The notes under the pieces were generated by a model. That model did not search any database and was not told where the DNA came from. It saw only the letters and a program-made list of their open reading frames with translations. The position numbers and the translations under genes were made by a program. This document shows, in pieces, positions 27,703-35,767 of a stretch of DNA of 64,000 bases. The stretch's first letter is position 1, and each line of letters starts with the position of its first letter. The stretch comes from Desertivirga xinjiangensis (GTDB taxonomy: Bacteria > Bacteroidota > Bacteroidia > Sphingobacteriales > Sphingobacteriaceae), in contig NZ_JAFMZP010000001.1 in NCBI RefSeq assembly GCF_024436435.1, forward strand, positions 310,001-374,000, written 5' to 3'.

Positions 27703-28575
27703 ATGAAAAAAGAGAAAACGATTATGATGGGAAAACCAATTTTTGCCTTGCTTTTATTTTTTGCACTTTTTACTGCTTCGTGTGATAAAGTAGAAAACCT
27801 GATCGAAAAAACATTCGAATCAGAAGAGCTTTTGAATGTGTCTTATGGTAGCGATGCTAACAATACCATGGATGTTTATCTGCCTGCGAACCGTTCTGAA
27901 GATACTAAAATTGTATTTTTGATCCATGGGGGATATTGGACAAGCGGTGATAAAAGCGAATTCACCGAGTATCCCTCACTTTTAAGAAGAAAGGGCTTTG
28001 CTGTTGTCAATTTAAATTACCGTCTTGTGAATGCCAATGGGACTGTTGAATTGATCGATCAGCAGAATGATCTAAAGGCTGCTGTGAACTATGCCTACTC
28101 CAGGGCTTCAGAATGGGGGGTATCAAACCAAATTGGCTTGTTAGGCGCCAGTGCAGGAGGCCATCTTGCCTTGTTGTATACTTATTCGAATAATGCTGAT
28201 GGCAAAGTTAAGACAGTTATTTCACTGGCTGGTCCTGCTAATTTAACAGATACCAGAAATGTGAACCTTCAATTGGCAGCAGGTGTTGAGCGACTGGTTG
28301 GCGCATCTTTTCTTACAAACATTCAGGCATTTCTGGATGCCAGCCCGATCAATAAAGTCAATAGCTCTACCAGGCCAACCCTTATCTTCCACGGGAAAAA
28401 AGATGTCATCGTCCCTGTTCAGCAGTCGATCGATTTAAAAGCAAAGCTTGACCAGTTTAATGTTGCAAGCAAGCTTGTGGTCTATGAAAACACAGGACAT
28501 GAGGTTTTAAGCCAGGAAAATGCTGCCGGCTTTTTAACAGAGGTGGAAACCTGGTTAAAGGCAAATATTAAGTAA
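27703..28575 (+). CDS. Alpha/beta-hydrolase lipoprotein (BD-FAE/HSL-like carboxylesterase)
   Basis: This 290-residue protein has a lipoprotein signal ending in TASC, with the lipidated Cys27. The alpha/beta-hydrolase landmarks are the oxyanion loop HGGYWTSGD, the nucleophile Ser150 in GASAGG, an aspartate in KKDVIVP and the histidine in TGHEV. The arrangement resembles the hormone-sensitive-lipase and feruloyl-esterase-like families. It should act on esters at the membrane surface. Natural substrates cannot be read from the sequence. It stands alone and converges with the oxidoreductase gene. Confidence 0.88.
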   Translation: MKKEKTIMMGKPIFALLLFFALFTASCDKVENLIEKTFESEELLNVSYGSDANNTMDVYLPANRSEDTKIVFLIHGGYWTSGDKSEFTEYPSLLRRKGFAVVNLNYRLVNANGTVELIDQQNDLKAAVNYAYSRASEWGVSNQIGLLGASAGGHLALLYTYSNNADGKVKTVISLAGPANLTDTRNVNLQLAAGVERLVGASFLTNIQAFLDASPINKVNSSTRPTLIFHGKKDVIVPVQQSIDLKAKLDQFNVASKLVVYENTGHEVLSQENAAGFLTEVETWLKANIK

Positions 28576-28978
28576 AATAGTAATAGTACCAGGAGAAACT
28601 TGGGATATATCCGGGAAGTTTCTAATAATTAAGGTGAGCTAAGGGCCAGATTAGCCGGACTGAAATCGCAGTTTAATCGCATTCGAGCGGTCAAGGTGCG
28701 GTGGAAGTCGGGTTCAGCTGCTGTTGAAGTGGGCTTAGCTGCCACAATCTTCCCCTCCCGGTTACTATACTGTTATTATAATCTGTCCTTCGTGTTCCGC
28801 AGGATCACTAAGGATTCAGAAATAAGAAAGAGTCTCCGACTCGCAAAAGCGCTATGTTTAACGCCTAACGAGTCTGAGACTCTCTTTTTGGGATAATCCT
28901 TAGTCCCCTGGCTCGCTTGAGCCCAGGCTACAGACTAAGGACAGCGCTAAGCAGACATTAAACCTGTCAAAGGCCAGA
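28576..28978. other. 400-base convergent gap with stacked hairpins
   Basis: The gap holds three structured segments. A hairpin AGAAACTT / AAGTTTCT (28594-28623) encloses the palindrome GGATATATCC and may end the esterase transcript. Palindrome family 2 copy 2 lies at 28827-28889. A further stem CCTTAGTC / GACTAAGG (28898-28940) has a nested CCTGG / CCAGG. The stretch 28640-28800 has no ORF I believe in and no recognised RNA. Confidence 0.6.
28827..28889. repeat. Dispersed palindrome family 2, copy 2
   Basis: AAAGAGTCTCCGACTCGC at one end and CGAGTCTGAGACTCTC at the other form a long imperfect hairpin ending in five T on the plus strand. It aligns with the reverse complement of 24604-24665. 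Confidence 0.75.
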
Positions 28979-30316
28979 CTAAGAGTTAACAGGCTTTTTG
29001 GCCAATGGCTTCAAAGACGTGAGGCTTTCAATTTTAACTGGCTTTCCTTTATCAATACTCTCACGGGCTGCTATTCCAACCAGAATCGACATGGCTCCAT
29101 CCCGGCTTCCGGCAGCCTGTTTCCATTTATCTTCACCCGGATTAAAGAGTTGTTTCCTCAATCGAAGATCACCTCCTCCATGACCTGCTTCTGTATTGTC
29201 AATCCGGATATATTCAGTTTTGCCGAAATTTTTGGTCAATTGTAGCTCATCGTATTTTTCGACCTCCCAGGGCTGCCTTTCATGAATCCAGGCATCCAGT
29301 TTTCCCTCCGTTCCGTTAAAGGAGATCCGGTATCCTTCGTAAGGCGAATAGGTGGTAAGTGAGTAACTTACCTGTACATTATTCGCATATTTAATCTGGA
29401 CGGCCATTTTATCGAAAATATCAATATCTTCTTTCCATACACAACCATCCCGGTGATACCCATCGTACTTTTCATTCTCAACATACAATTTAACCAGGCG
29501 TGGGTCTTTATTGATATCCCAGTAAAATTTGCATTTATCTTTATGCGGGCAGGGACGGCAGTGTGTATGCCTGAAAGGATTATTTTTACCATAATGCTCT
29601 AGGGAACCATAGGCAAATACTTCCTGCGGATCAGAATCAAGCCACCAGTTCAGCAAATCGAAGTGGTGAGTAGATTTATGCACCAATAAAGTACCGCCAA
29701 ACTCCCTTTTGCGGTGCCATCTGCGGAAGTAATCAGCTCCGTGTGACGTGTCGAGATACCAATGAAAATCTACTGAAGTTACTTTTCCTATAGCCCCGCT
29801 GTTTAATAACTCATAGATCTTTTGGCGATGTGGCGAATAGCGATAATTAAAGGTGACATGGACTTTCCTACCCGTTTTTTTCTCGGCATCAAGAATCGCC
29901 TGGCACTTTTTTTCGTCGGTAGTCATCGGCTTCTCAGTAATGATGTCTGCTCCCGCCTCGAGGCCTTTGATGATCTGCTCATGGTGTGTGCTGTCCATGG
30001 TAGTCACAATGAGGATTTCTGGTTTGGTTTCCTTCAGCATCACATCAATGTCGGTGTAGGTAGGGCAGCTAAGTTTCAGCATTTCTTTTGCTGTTTTTAC
30101 TCGCCCGGAATTCTTGTCGCATAAGCCAACAAATTCGACGAGATGGCCAAAATCTTTAAGGACTTCGACACCCCACATTCCCGTTCCCCGGTGACCGGTA
30201 CCTACCATGGCAATCCTTTTTTTATTTTCCGGCAAAGCCGATGCTAATACGCTCTCAGAGAGCAGGGATCCGGCTATAACAGTGCCTGTTTGTTGTATGA
30301 ATTTTCTACGATGCAT
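28979..30316 (-). CDS. Tat-exported Gfo/Idh/MocA-family oxidoreductase with a cysteine cluster
   Basis: This 445-residue protein begins MHRRKFIQQTG, a twin-arginine signal, so it is folded with its NAD(P) before export. The Rossmann motif is GTGHRGTGMWG (39-49), and the family lysine is Lys129 in TEKPM. The closest general type is the sugar-acting Gfo/Idh/MocA oxidoreductases, some of which are GH109-like NAD-dependent glycosidases. An unusual segment holds Cys253, Cys256 and Cys262 (HCRPCPHKDKC), with Cys292 further on, possibly a metal site. The substrate is unknown. The gene is monocistronic. Confidence 0.85.
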   Translation of the reverse strand: MHRRKFIQQTGTVIAGSLLSESVLASALPENKKRIAMVGTGHRGTGMWGVEVLKDFGHLVEFVGLCDKNSGRVKTAKEMLKLSCPTYTDIDVMLKETKPEILIVTTMDSTHHEQIIKGLEAGADIITEKPMTTDEKKCQAILDAEKKTGRKVHVTFNYRYSPHRQKIYELLNSGAIGKVTSVDFHWYLDTSHGADYFRRWHRKREFGGTLLVHKSTHHFDLLNWWLDSDPQEVFAYGSLEHYGKNNPFRHTHCRPCPHKDKCKFYWDINKDPRLVKLYVENEKYDGYHRDGCVWKEDIDIFDKMAVQIKYANNVQVSYSLTTYSPYEGYRISFNGTEGKLDAWIHERQPWEVEKYDELQLTKNFGKTEYIRIDNTEAGHGGGDLRLRKQLFNPGEDKWKQAAGSRDGAMSILVGIAARESIDKGKPVKIESLTSLKPLAKKPVNS

Positions 30317-30395
30317 TTTTGGTTAGTTTACTGATAAAGCTAGCTGTTTTCAGTTTACTAAGCAATGATTTGAATAATTTAGTTCTCTTTGTAAT

Positions 30396-31217
30396 ATGAG
30401 TAACGCAACAGATTCCTTTAAACAGAAACTATATACTATAATTTTCAGATCAGATACCAAAGCCGGTAAATTATTTGATATTATACTTCTGTGGCTAATC
30501 GTCTTAAGTATTTTCCTGGTATTTACGGAGAGCATAAACAGCGTCCGGCAAAGTTACCCCAGGGCGCTTCGGTTAGCCGAATGGGGATTCACTATAGCTT
30601 TCACTATTGAATACCTGTTGCGCATCTATAGCTCAAAAAACAGGCTCAGGTATATTTTTAGTTTTTACGGGATAGTCGATCTTCTTGCCTTATTACCCGG
30701 TTACATGAGTCTGGTGCTGCAAGGAGGGCAGTACTTTATTGTTCTGAGGTCAATACGACTGTTGCGTGTTTTCCGGATATTAAAACTGACGAGGTATCTG
30801 TATGAAGGAAACGTTCTTAAAACAGCACTGAAGGCCAGCTTGTATAAAATAACGGTATTTCTTTCGGCTGTAGTTGCTCTTGTAACTATTGTAGGAACGC
30901 TGATGTATGTTATTGAGGGAGAAAATAGCGGTTTTACAAGTATACCGATGAGCATTTATTGGGCTATTGTAACGGTAACCACTGTAGGCTATGGTGATAT
31001 ATCACCGGTTACTCCATTAGGCCAGTTTATTGCCAGCTTATTAATGATCACGGGATACGGAATCATTGCGGTGCCTACCGGAATCGTTTCCGTAGAGATG
31101 GCGAAAGCAAGTTTACCGGGGAATCAGTGTCCTAGTTGTAAAAATCCGATAGATCGTTTTGGGGCGAATTTTTGCAGTTATTGCGGAGTCAGTTTAAATG
31201 AAAGTACAAACAGCTAA
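30396..31217 (+). CDS. Voltage-gated potassium channel with C-terminal zinc ribbon
   Basis: This 273-residue protein has six membrane segments, a voltage-sensor S4 with basic residues at every third position (Arg118, 121, 124, 127, Lys130, Arg133), and the selectivity filter TVGYGD (196-201). It would form a homotetrameric K+ channel in the inner membrane. After the pore helix a short cytoplasmic tail ends in CPSCK-N11-CSYCG (Cys245, 248, 260, 263), a zinc-ribbon pattern. There is no RCK domain. The gene is divergent from the Tat oxidoreductase and ends in a hairpin. Confidence 0.9.
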   Translation: MSNATDSFKQKLYTIIFRSDTKAGKLFDIILLWLIVLSIFLVFTESINSVRQSYPRALRLAEWGFTIAFTIEYLLRIYSSKNRLRYIFSFYGIVDLLALLPGYMSLVLQGGQYFIVLRSIRLLRVFRILKLTRYLYEGNVLKTALKASLYKITVFLSAVVALVTIVGTLMYVIEGENSGFTSIPMSIYWAIVTVTTVGYGDISPVTPLGQFIASLLMITGYGIIAVPTGIVSVEMAKASLPGNQCPSCKNPIDRFGANFCSYCGVSLNESTNS

Positions 31218-31240
31218 CAGTTGAGTCTGCTAGCTGTTTG
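31207..31240. terminator. Hairpin between the K+ channel gene and ettA
   Basis: CAAACAGCTA (31207-31216) pairs with TAGCTGTTTG (31231-31240), covering the channel stop codon. It sits at a convergent junction and lacks a long T tract. Confidence 0.55.
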
Positions 31241-31247
31241 TTGCATT

Positions 31248-32930
31248 TTAAGCAATTAGCTTTTTGTACTTGATCCGTTTAGGACCGGTATCTCCAAGCC
31301 GTTTCTTTTTGTTCTCTTCGTATTCAGAGTAATTACCTTCAAAGAAATAGACCTGGGAGTCGCCCTCAAATGCGAGGATATGCGTACAGATTCGGTCAAG
31401 GAACCATCTGTCGTGTGATATAATCACGGCACAACCGGCAAAGTTCTCCAAACCTTCTTCCAAGGCTCGTAAAGTATTTACGTCGATATCGTTGGTTGGC
31501 TCATCCAGTAATAGTACGTTGGAGTCTTTCTTCAAAGTTATGGCGAGGTGAGCCCGGTTTCTCTCCCCTCCCGACAATACTCCAACCTTTTTTTGCTGGT
31601 CGGCGCCATTAAAGTTGAATTTGGAAACATAAGCTCTTGAATTTACTGGACGGTTACCTAACAATATCGTTTCATTTCCGCCGGTGATGTTCTCCCAAAC
31701 GGATTTTTCGTGATCGAGGTCATTATGCATTTGGTCAACATAACCCAGAGCAACCGTTTCGCCTACGCGGAAAGTTCCGGCATCCGGAGTCTCCTGGCCT
31801 GTAATTAACCGGAATAAAGTTGTTTTACCCGCACCATTTGGCCCGATAATACCCACAATACCTGCGGGAGGTAATGAAAAGCTCAGGTTGTCGAAAAGGA
31901 TCTTGTCACCATAAGCCTTTGACACATTCTGGGCTTCAATAACAATATTCCCTAAACGGGGGCCTGGTGGAATAAAGAGCTCCAGTTTGTCTTCTCTTTC
32001 CTTTCCTTCTTCTGAAGCCATTTTTTCGTAATTCGCCAAACGGGCCTTGGATTTTGCATGACGGGCTTTAGGTGCCATGCGCACCCACTCAAGCTCCCGC
32101 TCAAGTGTTTTCTGGCGTTTGCTTTCAGTTTTTTCTTCCTGAGCCAAACGTTTAGATTTCTGGTCAAGCCATGAAGAGTAATTTCCTTTCCATGGAATAC
32201 CTTCACCACGGTCCAGCTCGAGTATCCATCCGGCAACGTTGTCCAGGAAGTACCGGTCGTGCGTTACCGCAATCACCGTTCCTTCGTACTGCTGCAGGTG
32301 TTGCTCTAACCAGTCGATTGATTCAGCATCGAGGTGGTTGGTAGGCTCATCCAGTAGTAATACATCTGGTTGTTGTAGTAATAAGCGACATAATGCTACA
32401 CGGCGGCGCTCTCCTCCTGACAAAGTGGCAATTTTGCTTTCTGGATCTGGTGTGCGCAATGCATCCATGGCCCTCTCAAGTTTCGAGTCAAGCTCCCACG
32501 CTCCCGTTGCATCAATTTTATCCTGAAGCTCTCCTTGTCTGGCCATAAGCTTATCCATAGCATCAGCATCTTCATACACTTCCGGCAAGCCAAATTTTTC
32601 GTTAATTTCTTCGTATTCCTTTAATATAGCTGTGATTTCGGCTACTCCCTCTTCGACAATTTCACGTACAGTTTTTTCAGGATCCAGTTCAGGTTCCTGA
32701 GCTAAATACCCTACGCTGTAACCTGCCGAGAATACAACTTCGCCCTGATAGGTTTTGTCAAGCCCGGCGATGATCTTCAAAAGAGAAGATTTTCCGGACC
32801 CATTTAAGCCGATCACTCCGATCTTTGCACCGTAAAAAAAGGATAAGTATATGTTTTTAAGTACTTGTTTCTGAGGAGGGTAAATCTTATTTACACCAGC
32901 CATCGAAAAGATTATTTTTTCGTCTGCCAT
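31248..32930 (-). CDS. ettA: Energy-dependent translational throttle protein EttA (ABC-F)
   Basis: EttA is a soluble ABC-F ATPase that binds the ribosomal E site and gates entry into elongation according to ADP/ATP ratio. Two nucleotide-binding domains are present, with Walker A GLNGSGKSSLLK and GPNGAGKTTLFR, signatures LSGGERRRVA and LSGGERNRAH, and DEPTNHLD / DEPTNDID. The charged P-site linker region (about residues 240-310) includes ERELEWVRMAPKARHAKSKA, typical of EttA. I start at ATG 32930 (MADEKIIFSMAGV), giving 560 residues. An upstream ATG at 32963 adds 11 atypical residues. Confidence 0.95.
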   Translation of the reverse strand: MADEKIIFSMAGVNKIYPPQKQVLKNIYLSFFYGAKIGVIGLNGSGKSSLLKIIAGLDKTYQGEVVFSAGYSVGYLAQEPELDPEKTVREIVEEGVAEITAILKEYEEINEKFGLPEVYEDADAMDKLMARQGELQDKIDATGAWELDSKLERAMDALRTPDPESKIATLSGGERRRVALCRLLLQQPDVLLLDEPTNHLDAESIDWLEQHLQQYEGTVIAVTHDRYFLDNVAGWILELDRGEGIPWKGNYSSWLDQKSKRLAQEEKTESKRQKTLERELEWVRMAPKARHAKSKARLANYEKMASEEGKEREDKLELFIPPGPRLGNIVIEAQNVSKAYGDKILFDNLSFSLPPAGIVGIIGPNGAGKTTLFRLITGQETPDAGTFRVGETVALGYVDQMHNDLDHEKSVWENITGGNETILLGNRPVNSRAYVSKFNFNGADQQKKVGVLSGGERNRAHLAITLKKDSNVLLLDEPTNDIDVNTLRALEEGLENFAGCAVIISHDRWFLDRICTHILAFEGDSQVYFFEGNYSEYEENKKKRLGDTGPKRIKYKKLIA

Positions 32931-33119
32931 TTTTTCTTGAAAATGAGAGCCAAATATCGACAAATAACGTAGCTAAGAGTAATTTTTGTTATATTAGAGT
33001 CTTATGGTTCGCTTTTACACCTTTGGCGTAATTGTTGATAAATTTTTTACACATCCCGCCCTTTGATTTATGAAACATTTTGATAGATTAGGGCGTTCAA
33101 CACACAGAAAGGTTTTATA

Positions 33120-35654
33120 ATGGAAGCTAAATTTTCACCTCGTGTCAAAGACGTAATATCATATAGCAGGGAAGAAGCGTTGCGGTTAGGACATGATTAC
33201 ATTGGCACCGAACATTTATTACTGGGGCTTATTCGCGAAGGCGATGGTATGGCCATCAAGGTACTAAAAGCGTTAGGTGTTGATACAGTACGTTTGCGTC
33301 GCTCTATTGAGGATGCGGTTAAAGGCACATCCGGCACTACAGTAAATCTTGGGAATATTCCCTTGACCAAACAGGCAGAAAAAGTTCTTAAGATTACATA
33401 CCTGGAGGCTAAGATCTTCAAAAGCGATGTAATTGGCACAGAGCATTTGCTGCTTTCGATTCTACGCGATGATGACAACATCGCTTCACAGATTTTATTA
33501 CAGTATAATGTAAATTACGACGTGTTTAAAGCAGAAGTAGAACAGAATAAAGAGGGTTTCAGAGATGAAATGCCTGGCTCGGCCGCAGGCGATGACGATT
33601 TTCGGGAAGAAGATCCTTCATTCAGCCAGCCGAAAAAAGTATCAGATATTAAATCAAAGACTCCTGTTCTTGATAATTTCGGTCGTGATTTAACCAAGGC
33701 TGCCGAAGACGGTAAACTGGATCCGATTGTTGGTCGTGAAAAAGAGATTGAGCGTGTTTCTCAGATCCTTTCGCGTCGTAAAAAGAACAATCCTATCCTT
33801 ATTGGAGAGCCGGGCGTTGGTAAATCTGCGATAGCGGAAGGTCTTGCTTTAAGAATTGTTCAAAGAAAGGTATCGAGAGTTTTATTCAATAAACGGGTAG
33901 TTACACTTGATCTTGCTTCTTTAGTGGCCGGTACCAAATACCGTGGCCAGTTTGAAGAGCGGATGAAAGCAGTGATGAACGAACTGGAGAAATCTCCTGA
34001 CGTGATACTCTTTATCGACGAGATCCATACTATTGTTGGTGCAGGCGGTGCTTCCGGGTCTTTGGATGCATCTAATATGTTTAAGCCTGCATTAGCCAGA
34101 GGAGAGATACAGTGCATCGGGGCTACTACTCTGGATGAGTATCGTCAGTACATTGAAAAAGATGGTGCATTAGACCGTCGTTTCCAAAAGGTAATGGTTG
34201 AGCCTGCTACACCGGACGAGACTATTGAGATCCTTAACCGGATCAAAGAGAAATACGAAGAGCATCACGCGGTAACTTATACTCCGGAAGCGATTAATGC
34301 CTGCGTTAGTTTAACATCCCGCTACATTACTGATCGTTTCTTACCAGATAAGGCTATTGACGCTTTAGACGAAGCGGGTTCACGCGTTCACCTGACCAAT
34401 ATCCATGTTCCTCAGGAAATTATTGATATTGAGCAAAAGATCGAAGAGATCAAGGTAGAGAAAAATAAGGTAGTTCGTAGTCAGAAATATGAGGAAGCTG
34501 CAAAGCTTCGTGATACCGAGAAGAACTTACTTGAAGAGCTGGATAAAGCTAAAACTGCATGGGAAGCAGAAACACGTACTAAACGTTACACCGTATCTGA
34601 AGACAATGTTGCAGAGGTGGTATCCATGATGACCGGCATTCCGGTTCAGCGTGTAGGTCAAACCGATAGTCAAAAATTATTGGCAATGCCAGAGCTGATG
34701 TCGGGAAAGATCATTGGTCAGGAAGATGCGATCAAGAAATTGACTAAAGCAATTCAACGGACACGTGCGGGACTGAAAGATCCTAAGAAACCAATTGGTT
34801 CTTTTATCTTCTTAGGTCCTACAGGGGTTGGTAAAACTGAGTTAGCTAAAGAACTTGCCCGTTTCATGTTCGACAGCGAGGATTCGCTAATCCAGATCGA
34901 CATGAGCGAGTATATGGAGAAATTCGCGGTATCAAGACTGGTAGGTGCGCCTCCGGGATACGTAGGGTATGAGGAAGGTGGTCAACTGACTGAAAAAGTT
35001 CGTCGGAAGCCTTACTCTGTTGTGCTTTTAGATGAAATCGAGAAAGCTCACCCTGATGTGTTCAATATCTTGCTACAGGTGTTAGACGAAGGTCAGCTTA
35101 CCGATAGTTTGGGAAGAAAGGTAGACTTCCGTAATACTATTGTGATCATGACATCTAATATTGGAGCGCGTCAGTTGAAAGACTTCGGACAAGGCGTAGG
35201 TTTCACTACCTCGGCGAAAGCTGTTCAGGCCGATTCTCATTCAAGAGGTGTGATCGAAAATGCTTTAAAACGTGCCTTTGCTCCTGAGTTCTTAAATCGT
35301 ATCGATGATGTGATCGTGTTTAATTCTCTTTCAAAAGAGGATATCTTCAAAATCATCGACATCGAGCTTCAGGCTCTATTCTCGAGAGTTCATAGTCTTG
35401 GATACGACATCGCTTTAACAGACGCTGCCAAGGAATTTATCGCCGAAAAGGGCTACGATTCAAACTTTGGTGCCCGTCCTCTAAAACGTGCAATCCAAAA
35501 GTATCTTGAAGATCCGATTGCTGAAGAGATCCTTAAAGGCGAATTGGTTGAAGGTGATGTAATGGAAATTGATTACATCAAAGAAACTGAAGAAATTAAG
35601 GTCTCGGGCAAGACTCCTGGAAAGAAGAAAAAAGAAGAAAAGAAAGAAGAATAA
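33120..35654 (+). CDS. clpC: ATP-dependent Clp protease ATPase subunit ClpC
   Basis: ClpC unfolds proteins and feeds them to ClpP. The 844-residue protein has a duplicated Clp N-domain (about 5-145), AAA module 1 with GEPGVGKSA, a UVR-type coiled-coil region (about 440-475) and AAA module 2 with [13 protein letters not shown]. The ClpP-docking tripeptide VGF is at 693-695 in [10 protein letters not shown]. ClpP is not in the window. The C-terminus is a lysine/glutamate-rich tail. The gene is monocistronic and ends in a strong terminator. Confidence 0.96.
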   Translation: MEAKFSPRVKDVISYSREEALRLGHDYIGTEHLLLGLIREGDGMAIKVLKALGVDTVRLRRSIEDAVKGTSGTTVNLGNIPLTKQAEKVLKITYLEAKIFKSDVIGTEHLLLSILRDDDNIASQILLQYNVNYDVFKAEVEQNKEGFRDEMPGSAAGDDDFREEDPSFSQPKKVSDIKSKTPVLDNFGRDLTKAAEDGKLDPIVGREKEIERVSQILSRRKKNNPILIGEPGVGKSAIAEGLALRIVQRKVSRVLFNKRVVTLDLASLVAGTKYRGQFEERMKAVMNELEKSPDVILFIDEIHTIVGAGGASGSLDASNMFKPALARGEIQCIGATTLDEYRQYIEKDGALDRRFQKVMVEPATPDETIEILNRIKEKYEEHHAVTYTPEAINACVSLTSRYITDRFLPDKAIDALDEAGSRVHLTNIHVPQEIIDIEQKIEEIKVEKNKVVRSQKYEEAAKLRDTEKNLLEELDKAKTAWEAETRTKRYTVSEDNVAEVVSMMTGIPVQRVGQTDSQKLLAMPELMSGKIIGQEDAIKKLTKAIQRTRAGLKDPKKPIGSFIFLGPTGVGKTELAKELARFMFDSEDSLIQIDMSEYMEKFAVSRLVGAPPGYVGYEEGGQLTEKVRRKPYSVVLLDEIEKAHPDVFNILLQVLDEGQLTDSLGRKVDFRNTIVIMTSNIGARQLKDFGQGVGFTTSAKAVQADSHSRGVIENALKRAFAPEFLNRIDDVIVFNSLSKEDIFKIIDIELQALFSRVHSLGYDIALTDAAKEFIAEKGYDSNFGARPLKRAIQKYLEDPIAEEILKGELVEGDVMEIDYIKETEEIKVSGKTPGKKKKEEKKEE

Positions 35655-35675
35655 TTGAATAGATTCTAATTACCG

Positions 35676-35712
35676 AGCCCCGGAAGTGTTAAAGCTTCCG
35701 GGGCTTTTTTTA
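35676..35712 (+). terminator. Intrinsic terminator after clpC
   Basis: AGCCCCGGAAG (35676-35686) pairs perfectly with CTTCCGGGGCT (35695-35705), followed by a T run. Confidence 0.92.
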
Positions 35713-35767
35713 TTCTCTTAAAAACAAAACTCCTATATTTACTCGATCAAGAGTTTTTTAGAATAGG

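Noticed and set aside
28640-28800. Possible tRNA or structured RNA in the esterase-oxidoreductase gap
   Set aside because: No T-loop consensus and no complete cloverleaf could be drawn.
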